Assembly: GCF_001006285.1 (NCBI RefSeq)
Contig: NZ_LBBT01000018.1
Coordinates: forward strand, 1-50,506
Reading direction: 5' to 3'
Length of the DNA: 50,506 nucleotides
Source of the DNA: Paraclostridium benzoelyticum
GTDB lineage: Bacteria; Bacillota; Clostridia; Peptostreptococcales; Peptostreptococcaceae
The position numbers and the translations under genes were made by a program. The notes beneath the pieces are model-generated. The model was not told where the DNA came from, did no database searches, and saw only the letters and a list, made by a program, of their open reading frames with translations. Positions 7,351 through 15,965 of the stretch are shown in pieces (the stretch's first letter is position 1; each line of letters opens with the position of its first letter).

Positions 7351-9588
7351 TTAATCTTTTTGTGTTTTTAAAGCTTCACTTAAAGCTATTTTTTCAATTT
7401 TTCTGGAACATATAGATTTCGATATCTCAAAGGTAAGAGCTATTATAACAAAACCTATAAGTATATAAGGTAAGTTAATTTTAGCCTCTAGAGCTATGTC
7501 AAGTTCCTCAAATATTTTAAAGATTAAATTTATTATGATATACCCAATAGGTACTCCTATAATATATCCAATTATTACATAAATCCTTGACCCATTTAAC
7601 ATCATTGAGTTTATTTCTTTTTTCTTATACCCAAAGACCTTCATAAGGGCTATATGATTTTTATTTTCTTCTATACTTGTAGACGCTATTATATATACTA
7701 TAATTATTCCTATAATAAAAGCTACAACCGCTATTCCATATATAAATGCTTCCATTAAATCCATATAATCTGCTAGCATATCTTTCATGTTACTAGGAGT
7801 GTTTACCATATACACTGAATCTTTATCTAATTTAATAGGCGTTTTTGAAATAATTGCACTATGCTCGCCTTTTTTAAGTCCCATCATTTTATTGAAGTTG
7901 TCTATTGAAGTAAATACATAGTCTCCTGTATTTGTTTTAGCTATATCAGTAATTTTTATAGAATACTTTTTGTCATCAAGTATATTTATAAAAGATAGTT
8001 TATCACCAATATCTAATTTATATTTTTTTGCCATTTTAGAAGAAATAATAAATTTATTATCATTAATATTTATTTCTTTTCCATGTTTATCTTTTAAACT
8101 TACCATTTGTGAGTTTTTGCTTACTCCCAATAACTCAAATTTATCTTTTAGAGTACTATCGATTGCAAATCTAATTCCCGATATCTCCTCTGAACCTACA
8201 GGAGGTTTATCTGTTGTAGGCTGTTTTAATATATATTCATAGTTGTAGCTAAATACATCATTACTATCTTGGTTAATTGCATAGCCCATTGAACATTTAG
8301 CAATAAATCCATACATCAAAAATACCGTAGCTATAGCAACTCCAGTTACCAAAAATACCAATCTAGGTATTGAACGTAATTGTTCTCTTATAGCAAATTT
8401 TGTCTTAAATTTGAATTTACTTAAGTTGATTTTTCTTTCAATTTTATTTACTTTTTTGATCTTAATTTCATTGTTCATTAATAAAACTGGTGATGATTTC
8501 AATATCTTATTAATAGATATGTAACTTCCTACAACAGTAAACAATCCGCATAAAATTATTCCTAATATGAAATATATAGGGCTATACGATAATTTTTCAA
8601 CTGGTATTGGGAAAAATTCAAGAAATAAGTCAAATATATATTTTTGTACTATAAGTCCAATTGTGCCTCCAATCACCCCACCAGTTAACGAAAGTATTAT
8701 AGGGTAGTTTAGATAATGCCTCATTATTTCTTTTTTTCTATACCCCAGTGCATATAATGTACCAATCCCTGCCATTTCATTTTTTATCATTCTTCCTAAA
8801 ACAATGCTTATTAATACAACTGTTATAAGTAATATTATTGTAGGTAATACTATTGAGTATGTGCTTATGGCAATAACTTCTATATCTAATACTGATATCT
8901 TTAAGTTATTTTTAGCATATACCCAGTCAATTATATTTACTCCATTTTCATTCAAGTAAGTTTTTAAGTTTTTGGATATGTCATATATATTTTGATTTTC
9001 ATTGTTGTATTTTACTGAATATAAATATGTACCATTTTTAATATCCTTTTCATTTATTATACCTATACCAAATTCATTTGGATTATTTATAAAGTCTCCT
9101 TCTTTTTCAAGTATATAAGCATAATTTGGTATAGCAATAAATCCTGAAATTTTATAAGAAGAATCTCCTATACGATAATTATCTCCAATATTTAGTTTAT
9201 TTGATTTAGCAAATTGAGGATCTAATGCTATTTCTCCAGATCTTGGCATAGAACCTTCTAAAACGGAAGTAATATTTACTTTTTCATTTGGAGTAAACAA
9301 CCTTAATGTTTTCCCACCATCTTCATATTCTTTTACAATCGCTTCATCCATTTTTAAATTGAACTTACTTTCTATTTTGCCTATATCATTAATTTTATTT
9401 AAAGTATAAAATTCTAAATCTTCTTGAACATTTTTTCTTACATATTCATCTTTATTATATCTTAAGTTTTGAGCTGTAAGGTTCAATGAAACAAATAAAA
9501 AAACCGATAGTATTAACATATACAGCATACCTAAGTATTTTCCCATATTTTCTTTCATTACGCGTAATATGCTTTTATTTAGCTTCAT
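7351..9588 (-). CDS. ABC transporter permease, FtsX/MacB type
   Basis: About 745 residues. One N-terminal membrane segment (about 15-38) is followed by a large extracellular domain. Then come two FtsX-like blocks of three to four membrane segments (about 240-360 and 620-745), separated by another extracellular domain and one further membrane segment near 410. FtsX hallmark segments are GTLYALGYRKKEIMRHYL and ALMKVFGYKKKEINSMML. It pairs with the ATPase encoded just upstream. I start at the ATG that overlaps the ATPase stop (TAATG) rather than the GTG six bases earlier. The gene is third in the TetR-ATPase-permease operon. It probably exports a peptide, lipid or drug, or acts as a mechanotransmission complex. 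Confidence 0.85.
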   Translation of the reverse strand: MKLNKSILRVMKENMGKYLGMLYMLILSVFLFVSLNLTAQNLRYNKDEYVRKNVQEDLEFYTLNKINDIGKIESKFNLKMDEAIVKEYEDGGKTLRLFTPNEKVNITSVLEGSMPRSGEIALDPQFAKSNKLNIGDNYRIGDSSYKISGFIAIPNYAYILEKEGDFINNPNEFGIGIINEKDIKNGTYLYSVKYNNENQNIYDISKNLKTYLNENGVNIIDWVYAKNNLKISVLDIEVIAISTYSIVLPTIILLITVVLISIVLGRMIKNEMAGIGTLYALGYRKKEIMRHYLNYPIILSLTGGVIGGTIGLIVQKYIFDLFLEFFPIPVEKLSYSPIYFILGIILCGLFTVVGSYISINKILKSSPVLLMNNEIKIKKVNKIERKINLSKFKFKTKFAIREQLRSIPRLVFLVTGVAIATVFLMYGFIAKCSMGYAINQDSNDVFSYNYEYILKQPTTDKPPVGSEEISGIRFAIDSTLKDKFELLGVSKNSQMVSLKDKHGKEININDNKFIISSKMAKKYKLDIGDKLSFINILDDKKYSIKITDIAKTNTGDYVFTSIDNFNKMMGLKKGEHSAIISKTPIKLDKDSVYMVNTPSNMKDMLADYMDLMEAFIYGIAVVAFIIGIIIVYIIASTSIEENKNHIALMKVFGYKKKEINSMMLNGSRIYVIIGYIIGVPIGYIIINLIFKIFEELDIALEAKINLPYILIGFVIIALTFEISKSICSRKIEKIALSEALKTQKD

Positions 9589-10286
9589 TACCACTGAACC
9601 TCCCTCGCATCAGCCGGATTGTTGTTAGTAATAGAATCCGTAACCTCACCACTTCTAAATTTATATATTTTATTTGCCATAGCACTTATTGAAGCGTTGT
9701 GTGTGATTATTAAAATTGTAGTATTGAATTTTCTATTTATATCTTGTATAAGAGAAAGTACATCTATTGCAGACTTATAATCTAGTGCACCTGTTAGTTC
9801 ATCACAAAATAATATTGCTGGATTTTTTATTACTGCTCTAGCAATTGCAACACGTTGTTGCTCCCCACCAGATAGTTCTTTTGGAAATCTATTTTTTTTA
9901 TTCATTAATCCTACTGCTTCTAATACTTCATTGATATCAAGAGGTGATTTACTTATGTTTTCTATTATCTCTATATTTTCTAATACTGTTAAATGAGGCA
10001 TTAAATTGTATGATTGAAATATAAATCCTGTTTTTTCACGTCTATATTCTACTAGTTCATCATCTGATAGTTTAGTAATATCAACTCCATCTACCATTAC
10101 CTTACCGCTATCTGATTTATCTAACCCTCCAAGAATATTCATTAAAGTAGATTTTCCACTTCCTGATGGACCTAATATTACACCTATATCTCCTTTTTCA
10201 ATTGATATATTTGTATTTTTTAATGCTATAGTTTCGATATCCTCTGTTTTGTATGACTTGCATAAGTTACTAGTTTTAATAAACAT
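9588..10286 (-). CDS. ABC transporter ATPase, MacB/LolD type
   Basis: 232 residues. Walker A GPSGSGKST is near 40-48, the signature is LSGGEQQRVAIARA near 139-152, and Walker B is AILFCDELTGALD, where D-E is followed by a Leu instead of the usual Pro. The H-loop is ITHNAS near 203. Such ATPases energise FtsX-type permeases. The start codon overlaps the TetR stop by one base and the stop overlaps the permease start by one base, so the three genes are translationally coupled. Confidence 0.92.
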   Translation of the reverse strand: MFIKTSNLCKSYKTEDIETIALKNTNISIEKGDIGVILGPSGSGKSTLMNILGGLDKSDSGKVMVDGVDITKLSDDELVEYRREKTGFIFQSYNLMPHLTVLENIEIIENISKSPLDINEVLEAVGLMNKKNRFPKELSGGEQQRVAIARAVIKNPAILFCDELTGALDYKSAIDVLSLIQDINRKFNTTILIITHNASISAMANKIYKFRSGEVTDSITNNNPADAREVQW

Positions 10287-10912
10287 TAGTTTTCTCCCTT
10301 ATAGTATAATTTTTTATAAAAATTTATATAGTCTTCCACTTCTTCAAATAATCTTTTTAAATCCTCTTCATAGTTTTCATATGATAATTTATCCATCCAT
10401 TTCATTGATAGTCCATCAAATGTAAGTTTAATGGACTTTACTGCCATATCAATATCTAAATCATCTTTAAATTTTGTCTTATCATAATCTCCTATAAAGT
10501 TTAATACTATTTCGTTTCTATTTTTAAGCATATCTTCTATCCATTTTTGTGATACTGGTGACTCATCTGTGTACAATGTTTGAAAAAACTTAAAAATATA
10601 TGGATTTTTCTTAAGTATTTCAAACTTAATATGCGCAGCCTGTTTATATATTTCAAAAAAATCAGTTTCATTATTTTCTTTTTGTTTAAATGCTTCATCT
10701 TTAATTATATCTATTTGATAATTGCAAATATATAAGTATAATCTTTCTTTATTTTTAAAGTATTGAAATATTGAACCTTTTGAAATCCCCGCTCTTAATA
10801 CTATGTTATCTACTGTTGCACGCATATATCCTTTATTGGCAAACTCTTCTATGGCTGAATTTATTATCCTAAGTCTTTTTTCCTCACCTAGATTTTCAAA
10901 TGTCTTATTCAA
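10286..10912 (-). CDS. TetR-family transcriptional regulator
   Basis: 208 residues. The HTH is at about 10-55: IINSAIEEFANKGYMRATV, then DNIVLRAGISKGSIFQYFK and NKERLYLY, a canonical TetR DNA-binding domain. The C-terminal ligand domain is divergent. The start is a TTG at 10912 placed 7 nt after AAGGAGG. It is the first gene of the TetR-ATPase-permease operon. Two 15-bp palindromes at its promoter are almost certainly its operators, so it should autorepress the exporter operon until a ligand binds. Confidence 0.92.
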   Translation of the reverse strand: MNKTFENLGEEKRLRIINSAIEEFANKGYMRATVDNIVLRAGISKGSIFQYFKNKERLYLYICNYQIDIIKDEAFKQKENNETDFFEIYKQAAHIKFEILKKNPYIFKFFQTLYTDESPVSQKWIEDMLKNRNEIVLNFIGDYDKTKFKDDLDIDMAVKSIKLTFDGLSMKWMDKLSYENYEEDLKRLFEEVEDYINFYKKLYYKGEN

Positions 10913-10935
10913 TGTTATTCCTCCTTATTCCTCTG

Positions 10936-10986
10936 TATGACTAACTTGGTCATACTTATATATTATTGAATATGACTAAGTTAGTC
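10936..10986 (-). promoter_or_regulatory. Promoter of the TetR-exporter operon with two palindromic operators
   Basis: On the minus strand TTGACT (10981-10986), 17 nt, then TAATAT (10958-10963). One palindrome, TGACTAAGTTAGTCA (10971-10985), covers the -35 box. A near-identical one, TGACTAACTTGGTCA (10936-10950), lies just after the -10 box. The centres are 35 bp apart. Placement and symmetry fit TetR autorepression. Confidence 0.85.
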
Positions 10987-11009
10987 AACTTTTATATAGA
11001 TTAATAAAA

Positions 11010-11057
11010 ATAAAAAAATTAAGGCTATAATCTTTTTAGATTATATCCTTAATTTTT
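11010..11057 (-). terminator. Intrinsic terminator after glpT
   Basis: The outer 9-bp stem AAATTAAGG/CCTTAATTT (11014-11022 with 11045-11053) continues into ATAATCT/AGATTAT. It is flanked by A and T runs and lies 20 bp after the glpT stop. Confidence 0.85.
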
Positions 11058-11073
11058 TTATTTTTATATGTAA

Positions 11074-12402
11074 CTAAGCATTAGATTTTTCTTTTATATT
11101 GTGAGTATTCCATGTAAATGATAAAAATACTATAGATAAGATTGCAGATGCTATTAGCATTATAAATCCTCCATCCCAATTAAACTTATCAACTACCATA
11201 CCCATTGCTAGTTCAGCTAAAACTTGTCCTCCCATATAGCCAAATAAACCGGTAAACCCAGCCGCAGTTCCTGCTGCTTTTTTAGGTACAAGGTCTAGTG
11301 CACTTACCCCTATTAACATAACAGGTCCATAAATTAATGCTCCTATTGATGCTAATGCACAGTTTATAGCAAATGGACTTGTACTTTTCCAATATACTGC
11401 TGTGGCTATAGCCACCCCAATCATACATATAACTCCCATTGGAGCACGTCTACCATGGAATATATGATCACTAATCCATCCAACTATAATAGTTCCAGGT
11501 ATAGCCGCATACTCAAACAATGCAAATGCTATAGAAGAGTCTTTTGGGTTAAAGTGTCTGACTTCTTGTAAATATGTAGGAACCCAACTTATAACCCCAT
11601 ATCTAACCAAATATACGAAAACGTTTGCAATAGCTATACACCATAAAAGCTTATTGTTTAATACATACTTAAATAAAATTTCTTTAGCAGTAAGCTCTTC
11701 TTCAGCATCTTTAACTTCAACCTCGTACTCTGGGTAATCATCTTTAAATTCTTCAATTGGTGGTAATCCAACAGATTGTGGAGTATCTCTTGCAAATATA
11801 ATGTATACTAGTCCACCTACAATTGCTATTATTGCTGGTAAGTAAAAAATACCTTTCCATGTTCCAAATAGTGATACCCCAATTAATGCAATTGTAGCTA
11901 TAAATCCTCCACCTACATTATGTGCAGTATTCCAAATTGACATTTTAACACCACGTTCACTATCTGAAAACCAGTGAGTCATTATTCTTCCACATGGAGG
12001 CCATCCCATTCCTTGAAACCATCCATTTAACAACATTAAAACAAACATAAAAGCAATATTAGTTGTGTTTGGTAAAAACAAGTTTACTATACCTGATAAT
12101 ATAAGCCCTATTGCCAAGAAATATCTTGGATTAGATCTATCAGATACATTTCCCATTACAAATTTACTAATACCATAAGATAATCCAAGTGCTGATGCAA
12201 CAAATCCTATCTCAACTTTTGTAAACCCCTGTTCTAAAAGATATACTTTAGATAAAGCAAAGTTACTTCTTACAAAATAGTATATAAGGTATCCTACATA
12301 AATACTAATAAACATCTGGATACGATATTTTTTATAAGCTGAATCTATTTCTTTTTCTGGTAGCCTGCTTATGTATGGAGCTGGCTTTAAAAATTTTAAC
12401 AT
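11074..12402 (-). CDS. glpT: Glycerol-3-phosphate transporter
   Basis: 442 residues with 12 membrane segments, a major-facilitator organophosphate:phosphate antiporter. It aligns by eye with GlpT throughout: the N-terminal FLKPAPYISRLP-EID, the RSNFAL segment with the substrate-binding Arg, KFVMGNVSDRSNPR, GWFQGMGWPPCGR, the RDTPQSVGLPPIEE loop and PKKAAGTAAGFTGLFGY. It imports glycerol-3-phosphate in exchange for phosphate. The ATG follows AAGGGGG. An intrinsic terminator sits only about 20 nt before the ribosome site, so the gene is controlled by antitermination. In Bacillus glpTQ this job is done by GlpP, but no clear GlpP homologue is seen here. Confidence 0.93.
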   Translation of the reverse strand: MLKFLKPAPYISRLPEKEIDSAYKKYRIQMFISIYVGYLIYYFVRSNFALSKVYLLEQGFTKVEIGFVASALGLSYGISKFVMGNVSDRSNPRYFLAIGLILSGIVNLFLPNTTNIAFMFVLMLLNGWFQGMGWPPCGRIMTHWFSDSERGVKMSIWNTAHNVGGGFIATIALIGVSLFGTWKGIFYLPAIIAIVGGLVYIIFARDTPQSVGLPPIEEFKDDYPEYEVEVKDAEEELTAKEILFKYVLNNKLLWCIAIANVFVYLVRYGVISWVPTYLQEVRHFNPKDSSIAFALFEYAAIPGTIIVGWISDHIFHGRRAPMGVICMIGVAIATAVYWKSTSPFAINCALASIGALIYGPVMLIGVSALDLVPKKAAGTAAGFTGLFGYMGGQVLAELAMGMVVDKFNWDGGFIMLIASAILSIVFLSFTWNTHNIKEKSNA

Positions 12403-12424
12403 TAAAAATCCCCCTTTTTACGTT

Positions 12425-12512
12425 AAAAAAGCCAAGCTAAGCCTATGTTAATATTGTTAAAATAGTAACATTTTAAGGCTTGTGCTTGACTCCTCTTCTC
12501 TAACGCACGTTA
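12425..12512 (-). promoter_or_regulatory. Transcription attenuator in the glpT leader
   Basis: On the minus strand a long terminator stem runs from 12488 to 12433 (CAAGC, then AAGCCT and ATGTTA, pairing with TAACAT, AGGCTT and GCTTG), followed by six T just before the glpT ribosome site. Upstream, GTGCgTT (12502-12508) can pair with AAGCAC (12482-12487) and would occupy the 5' arm of the terminator, making it an antiterminator. A palindrome TAACG-TG-CGTTA (12501-12512) lies at the same place. The controlling ligand or protein is not evident. Confidence 0.7.
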
Positions 12513-12705
12513 TATATTGTAATTTTTTTAACTTTATGTCCTCAATATAAAAGGTATCACATGATGATTGGTTTTTCAACATTTTTTTACAAATATACAT
12601 ATTAAATATTCATAATAAATTTATTTCGTTAAAATATAGCAAATTTAACATACCTAATTTATAATTAATGATAAAATATTAAAGTTATTAAGGAGGCTTT
12701 TATCT

Positions 12706-13380
12706 ATGAAGCAACGACCAAAATCCATAGATGGTACACTTAGAAAATCGTTTTTACGTGTTCCTGAGGTTATTAGAGAATGTAGTGGTATAAATATTTT
12801 TGGAAAACGAATAAAGTCACTTGTTTTTTCAACTGATTTGGCTATTATAAAAAATGTAAATGCAGACGCAATAATAGCTGTATATCCATTTACTCCTCAG
12901 CCAATAATTACACAATCTATTATTATGGCTTCTGATATCCCTGTTTTCGCAGGAGTTGGTGGTGGTCTTACAAAAGGAATACGCTCAATAATGTTAGGCA
13001 CTAACGCTGAATTACAAGGTGCCATTGGTGTCGTTGTTAATGCTCCTACAACAAACGGTGTAGTTAGAGCTTTATCTAATGCACTTGATATACCTGTTGT
13101 TGTTACGATTGTAAACGATGATACAAACATTCAGGAAAGAATAGATGCCGGAGCAACTATTTTTAATGTTTCAGCTTCTTCTGATACTCCTCGAATAGTT
13201 TCAAAAATTAGAGAATCTTATCCTGATTTTCCAATAATAGCGACAGGTGGTCCAACTGATGAAAGTATAAGAAAAACAATAGCCGCTGGGGCAAACGCAA
13301 TCACTTGGACTCCACCTTCTGTTGCTGAATTATTTAAAGATGTTATGACTTCTTATAGGGAAAATGCAAATTCTCATTAG
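12706..13380 (+). CDS. Probable TIM-barrel protein of unknown function
   Basis: 224 residues. The sequence alternates short hydrophobic strands and helices (LVFSTDLAII, ADAIIAVYPF, IPVFAGVGGG, AIGVVVNAP, IPVVVTIV, ATIFNVSAS, FPIIATGGP, ANAITWTPPS) as in (beta/alpha)8 barrels. It ends with a phosphate-binding-like IIATGGP-DESI segment. I do not recognise the exact family or catalytic residues. It is divergent from glpT, about 300 bp away. The GlpP antiterminator family also has a barrel fold, but the sequence motifs differ, so a link to glpT control is speculation. The ATG follows AAGGAGG and the gene ends at a bidirectional terminator. Confidence 0.6.
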   Translation: MKQRPKSIDGTLRKSFLRVPEVIRECSGINIFGKRIKSLVFSTDLAIIKNVNADAIIAVYPFTPQPIITQSIIMASDIPVFAGVGGGLTKGIRSIMLGTNAELQGAIGVVVNAPTTNGVVRALSNALDIPVVVTIVNDDTNIQERIDAGATIFNVSASSDTPRIVSKIRESYPDFPIIATGGPTDESIRKTIAAGANAITWTPPSVAELFKDVMTSYRENANSH

Positions 13381-13414
13381 TGTATAATTTTCGTAATTTA
13401 TCAATTTCAATCAA

Positions 13415-13473
13415 AATAATAAGAGGTATCCCAAGAATTGCATATGCATATCTACTGGATACCTCTTATTATT
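13415..13473. terminator. Bidirectional intrinsic terminator with long loop
   Basis: A 17-bp perfect stem (13415-13431 with 13457-13473) with a 25-nt loop is flanked by A/T runs. It lies between the convergent TIM-barrel gene and the 160-residue protein gene. Confidence 0.85.
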
Positions 13474-13479
13474 TTTAAA

Positions 13480-13962
13480 TTAAAATGCGCATTCTATAAA
13501 GTTTATATTTCTATATTCTACAGCCATTGGTACAAATCTAATATTACCAGATTGACAAGCTATCCTAAATCCTTGAATGCTCCTACGATCACTTCTATCC
13601 ACTATCATAAAGAAATTAGAAGGATTAAATCCTCTTCTCATTACTATTCTAACTATTGCCATCCTTCTGCAATTACCTATAGTAAACTGTCCCCCCTCAG
13701 GTGATATAAAAGTCTCAGGTGATTGAACTGGATTAGGCATCATAAAATCTACTTCTGTATCTATTTCTGAATCACTATTATCATCATATTCATCGTAAAT
13801 CTCGTAATTTTCAAAATTCATAGAAGGCTCAAGTAAACTAGCCACTTCTAAGTATTCATTTTTAATATCCACATCTGGTCGTACGTCTTGTAATTCTCTA
13901 AGATATACAGCCATAAACTTCCAATAATTATCCCAATATTCTTGCCAATAATTTTTTTCCAT
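13480..13962 (-). CDS. Acidic protein of unknown function
   Basis: 160 residues, not recognised. The N-terminus is aromatic-rich (W6, Y9, W10, Y13, W14), the centre (about 55-75) is a very acidic Asp/Glu/Tyr stretch, and the C-terminal 65 residues look globular and basic (CRRMAIVRIVMRRGFNP, DRSDRRSIQGFRIACQSG). There is no signal peptide or membrane helix. A strong AAGGAG site precedes the ATG, and a bidirectional terminator follows the stop. A spore-coat-like or structural role would suit the composition, but nothing in the neighbourhood confirms it. Confidence 0.6.
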   Translation of the reverse strand: MEKNYWQEYWDNYWKFMAVYLRELQDVRPDVDIKNEYLEVASLLEPSMNFENYEIYDEYDDNSDSEIDTEVDFMMPNPVQSPETFISPEGGQFTIGNCRRMAIVRIVMRRGFNPSNFFMIVDRSDRRSIQGFRIACQSGNIRFVPMAVEYRNINFIECAF

Positions 13963-14061
13963 TGTTGATTCTCCTTTTTATGATATAAATATTGTTCTAT
14001 ATATCATATGAAAATTTCAAACAATGGTTCTTATTTATGCAAATCAATTTATTTTTTAAAA

Positions 14062-15507
14062 TTACATATCTGCTCTAGTTACTTTTCTTGGCCTACCTTT
14101 TATATTTTTAGTTTGTAGTGCTTTTAACACCATCTCGCCTTTGTTGTTTAATATTTCAACATAAGTAGATATATCAAGTACACTTATAACTCCAATGTCT
14201 TCTGCATTCATACCTTCTATACTACAAAGCGTACCTACTATATCAACAGGTCTCATCTTAGTTTTTTTACCCGCATTTATATGAAGCTTCATTATTTCTT
14301 GACTTAGATTTGCACCTTTGTCTTCTTTAACTTTTTGTCTTTGCTCTAACTTTTTGTCAAATTCAGGCTTTAAATCCATTACGACTCTTTTACTTGGTTT
14401 CATTTTCATTGTTAATTCCTTACCTGTATAAGAGTATATCTCAAACATACGTCTTTCATCAGATTTCATAACAAAAGTAATAGCTCTTCCCTCTTTACCT
14501 GCACGACCTGTTCTACCTATTCTATGAACATAGTTTTCTCTTAAAACAGGTACATCATAATTTATTACATGAGTGATATTATCTATATCTATACCTCTGG
14601 CCGCTACATCTGTTGCTATTAAGTATCTAAAATATCCTTTTTTAAAGTTATTCATTACTTTAATTCTCTCATCTTGTTCCATTCCTCCATGTATTTTATC
14701 ACATGGATATTTAAGTTTTCTTAATTCATTGTATAAAGACTCTACCTTAACTTGTGTATTACAAAAAATAACACAGCTATCTGGATTTTCTATTGTTGTT
14801 ACATCTTTTAATAAATTTAATTTTCCTGTTTCTTCTATGCTATATCCATCTTGTTGTATTCTATCAACAGTTAATGTTTTTGCTTCAATTTCTATTGTCA
14901 CGTGATTTTTCATATATTTTTTTGATAATCTATTTATATCATCTGGCATAGTTGCTGAAAATAGCATAGTCACACGATTCTTAGGCAGTAATGAAATTAT
15001 CTCTTCTACTTGTTCTAAAAATCCCATACTAAGCATCTCATCAGCTTCATCTAGTACAAGATATTTTATATTATCAGTTATAAAGTTGCCTTCTTTGATA
15101 TGGTCTATTGTTCTACCTGGAGTTCCTACTACTATATGAGTCTTTTGTTTTAACTCTTTTGCTTGTAATGAAAAAGATGATTTACCATAAAGTGCTGGCA
15201 CTTTTATTCTTTTAAACCTTCCTATGTTAAATACATCTTCCTTAACTTGTATTGCAAGCTCTCTTGTCGGTGTAAGTATTAATGCTTGTGGTTTGTTTTC
15301 GTCCCAATCAACTAACTCACATAGTGGTATTGCAAATGTTGCTGTTTTACCACTTCCTGTTTGTGATTTTACTAATACATCTTTATTTTCTAGTGCAACT
15401 GGTATTACTTCTTGCTGAACTTTGGTTGGTGTCTTATAGTTTAGCATATTAAGTGATTTTAATATTTCATTGCTTAGTTTGTAATCTTTAAAGTTTATAT
15501 TTGTCAT
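14062..15507 (-). CDS. dbpA: DEAD-box ATP-dependent RNA helicase, DbpA/YxiN type
   Basis: 481 residues, close to the 479 of Bacillus YxiN. Helicase core motifs in order: Q motif near 20-27, Walker A SQTGSGKT, PTRELA, TPGR, DEAD, SAT, then CNTQVK, ATDVAARGIDI and HRIGRTGRAG. The C-terminal ~75 residues (after 405) resemble the DbpA RNA-binding domain (KMRPVDIVGTLCSIEGM, then IGVISVLDISTYVEI), which in this family targets hairpin 92 of 23S rRNA for 50S assembly. A Lys/Arg-rich tail follows. Monocistronic; a weak AGGAAG ribosome site precedes the ATG. Confidence 0.9.
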   Translation of the reverse strand: MTNINFKDYKLSNEILKSLNMLNYKTPTKVQQEVIPVALENKDVLVKSQTGSGKTATFAIPLCELVDWDENKPQALILTPTRELAIQVKEDVFNIGRFKRIKVPALYGKSSFSLQAKELKQKTHIVVGTPGRTIDHIKEGNFITDNIKYLVLDEADEMLSMGFLEQVEEIISLLPKNRVTMLFSATMPDDINRLSKKYMKNHVTIEIEAKTLTVDRIQQDGYSIEETGKLNLLKDVTTIENPDSCVIFCNTQVKVESLYNELRKLKYPCDKIHGGMEQDERIKVMNNFKKGYFRYLIATDVAARGIDIDNITHVINYDVPVLRENYVHRIGRTGRAGKEGRAITFVMKSDERRMFEIYSYTGKELTMKMKPSKRVVMDLKPEFDKKLEQRQKVKEDKGANLSQEIMKLHINAGKKTKMRPVDIVGTLCSIEGMNAEDIGVISVLDISTYVEILNNKGEMVLKALQTKNIKGRPRKVTRADM

Positions 15508-15644
15508 TTATGTGTTCTTCCTTTATGTCGTTTTAGTATTTTTATATATTATTATCTTTCTATTAATCTATATTCTTTATTTATCAATACTAAATATATC
15601 ATAAAAGTCCAACTTCTCCTAATTATATATTTACTTCATTTCAT

Positions 15645-15813
15645 TTAATATAATTTTATCTTGTACGACAATGGATTATTTTGTGCAATCCCCCATGTCT
15701 TATCAATATATTGAGAAGTATAAATTTGTTCTATCTAATCCTATTTTCTCTGCTTCATTATTTTCTTTTCTACCTAAACTTTTCAAACAATTTTTATTAA
15801 ATGAATTTCCATT
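15645..15813 (-). pseudogene. Possible decayed coding remnant with frameshift
   Basis: Lies in the 458-bp gap between the helicase gene and the vWA gene. On the minus strand a coding-like frame (LKSLGRKENNEAEKIGLDR) runs to a stop, while the +1 frame continues naturally (IYTSQYIDKTWGIAQNN) to a stop at 15645. This suggests a single-base frameshift in a degraded gene end. No start or family could be assigned, and the call rests only on the coding look of the text. Confidence 0.22.
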
Positions 15814-15825
15814 TTAGAATAATAT

Positions 15826-15860
15826 AAAAAGAACTGCTAGACTATAAACTTAACAGTTCT
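15826..15860 (-). terminator. Intrinsic terminator of the MoxR-vWA operon
   Basis: On the minus strand AGAACTG (15854-15860) pairs with CAGTTCT (15830-15836) around a 17-nt loop, followed by T residues. It lies directly after dispersed element copy A and about 110 bp after the vWA stop. Confidence 0.6.
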
Positions 15861-15869
15861 CTTATATTT

Positions 15870-15918
15870 TTCGTGGATTTCAAGTGTGGAGACGAATCAC
15901 ATAAATCATATACACGAT
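15870..15918 (-). repeat. 49-nt dispersed element, copy A
   Basis: First of five copies (others at 21164, 25613, 27408 and a degenerate one at 33000). On the minus strand it starts ATCGTG and ends with CTTGAAATCCACGAA; the ends pair (TCGTG with CACGA). The conserved interior is TGYGATTCGTCTCCAC. It lies between the vWA gene stop and the terminator hairpin. Confidence 0.8.
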
Positions 15919-15965
15919 TATATTCATATATTAAATTACTCCTTATATAATCATTCTATTTTTAA

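Noticed and set aside
13438-13704. Plus-strand open frame of 88 codons after the TIM-barrel gene
   Set aside because: It starts inside a terminator loop and overlaps the 160-residue minus-strand gene, which has a good ribosome site.
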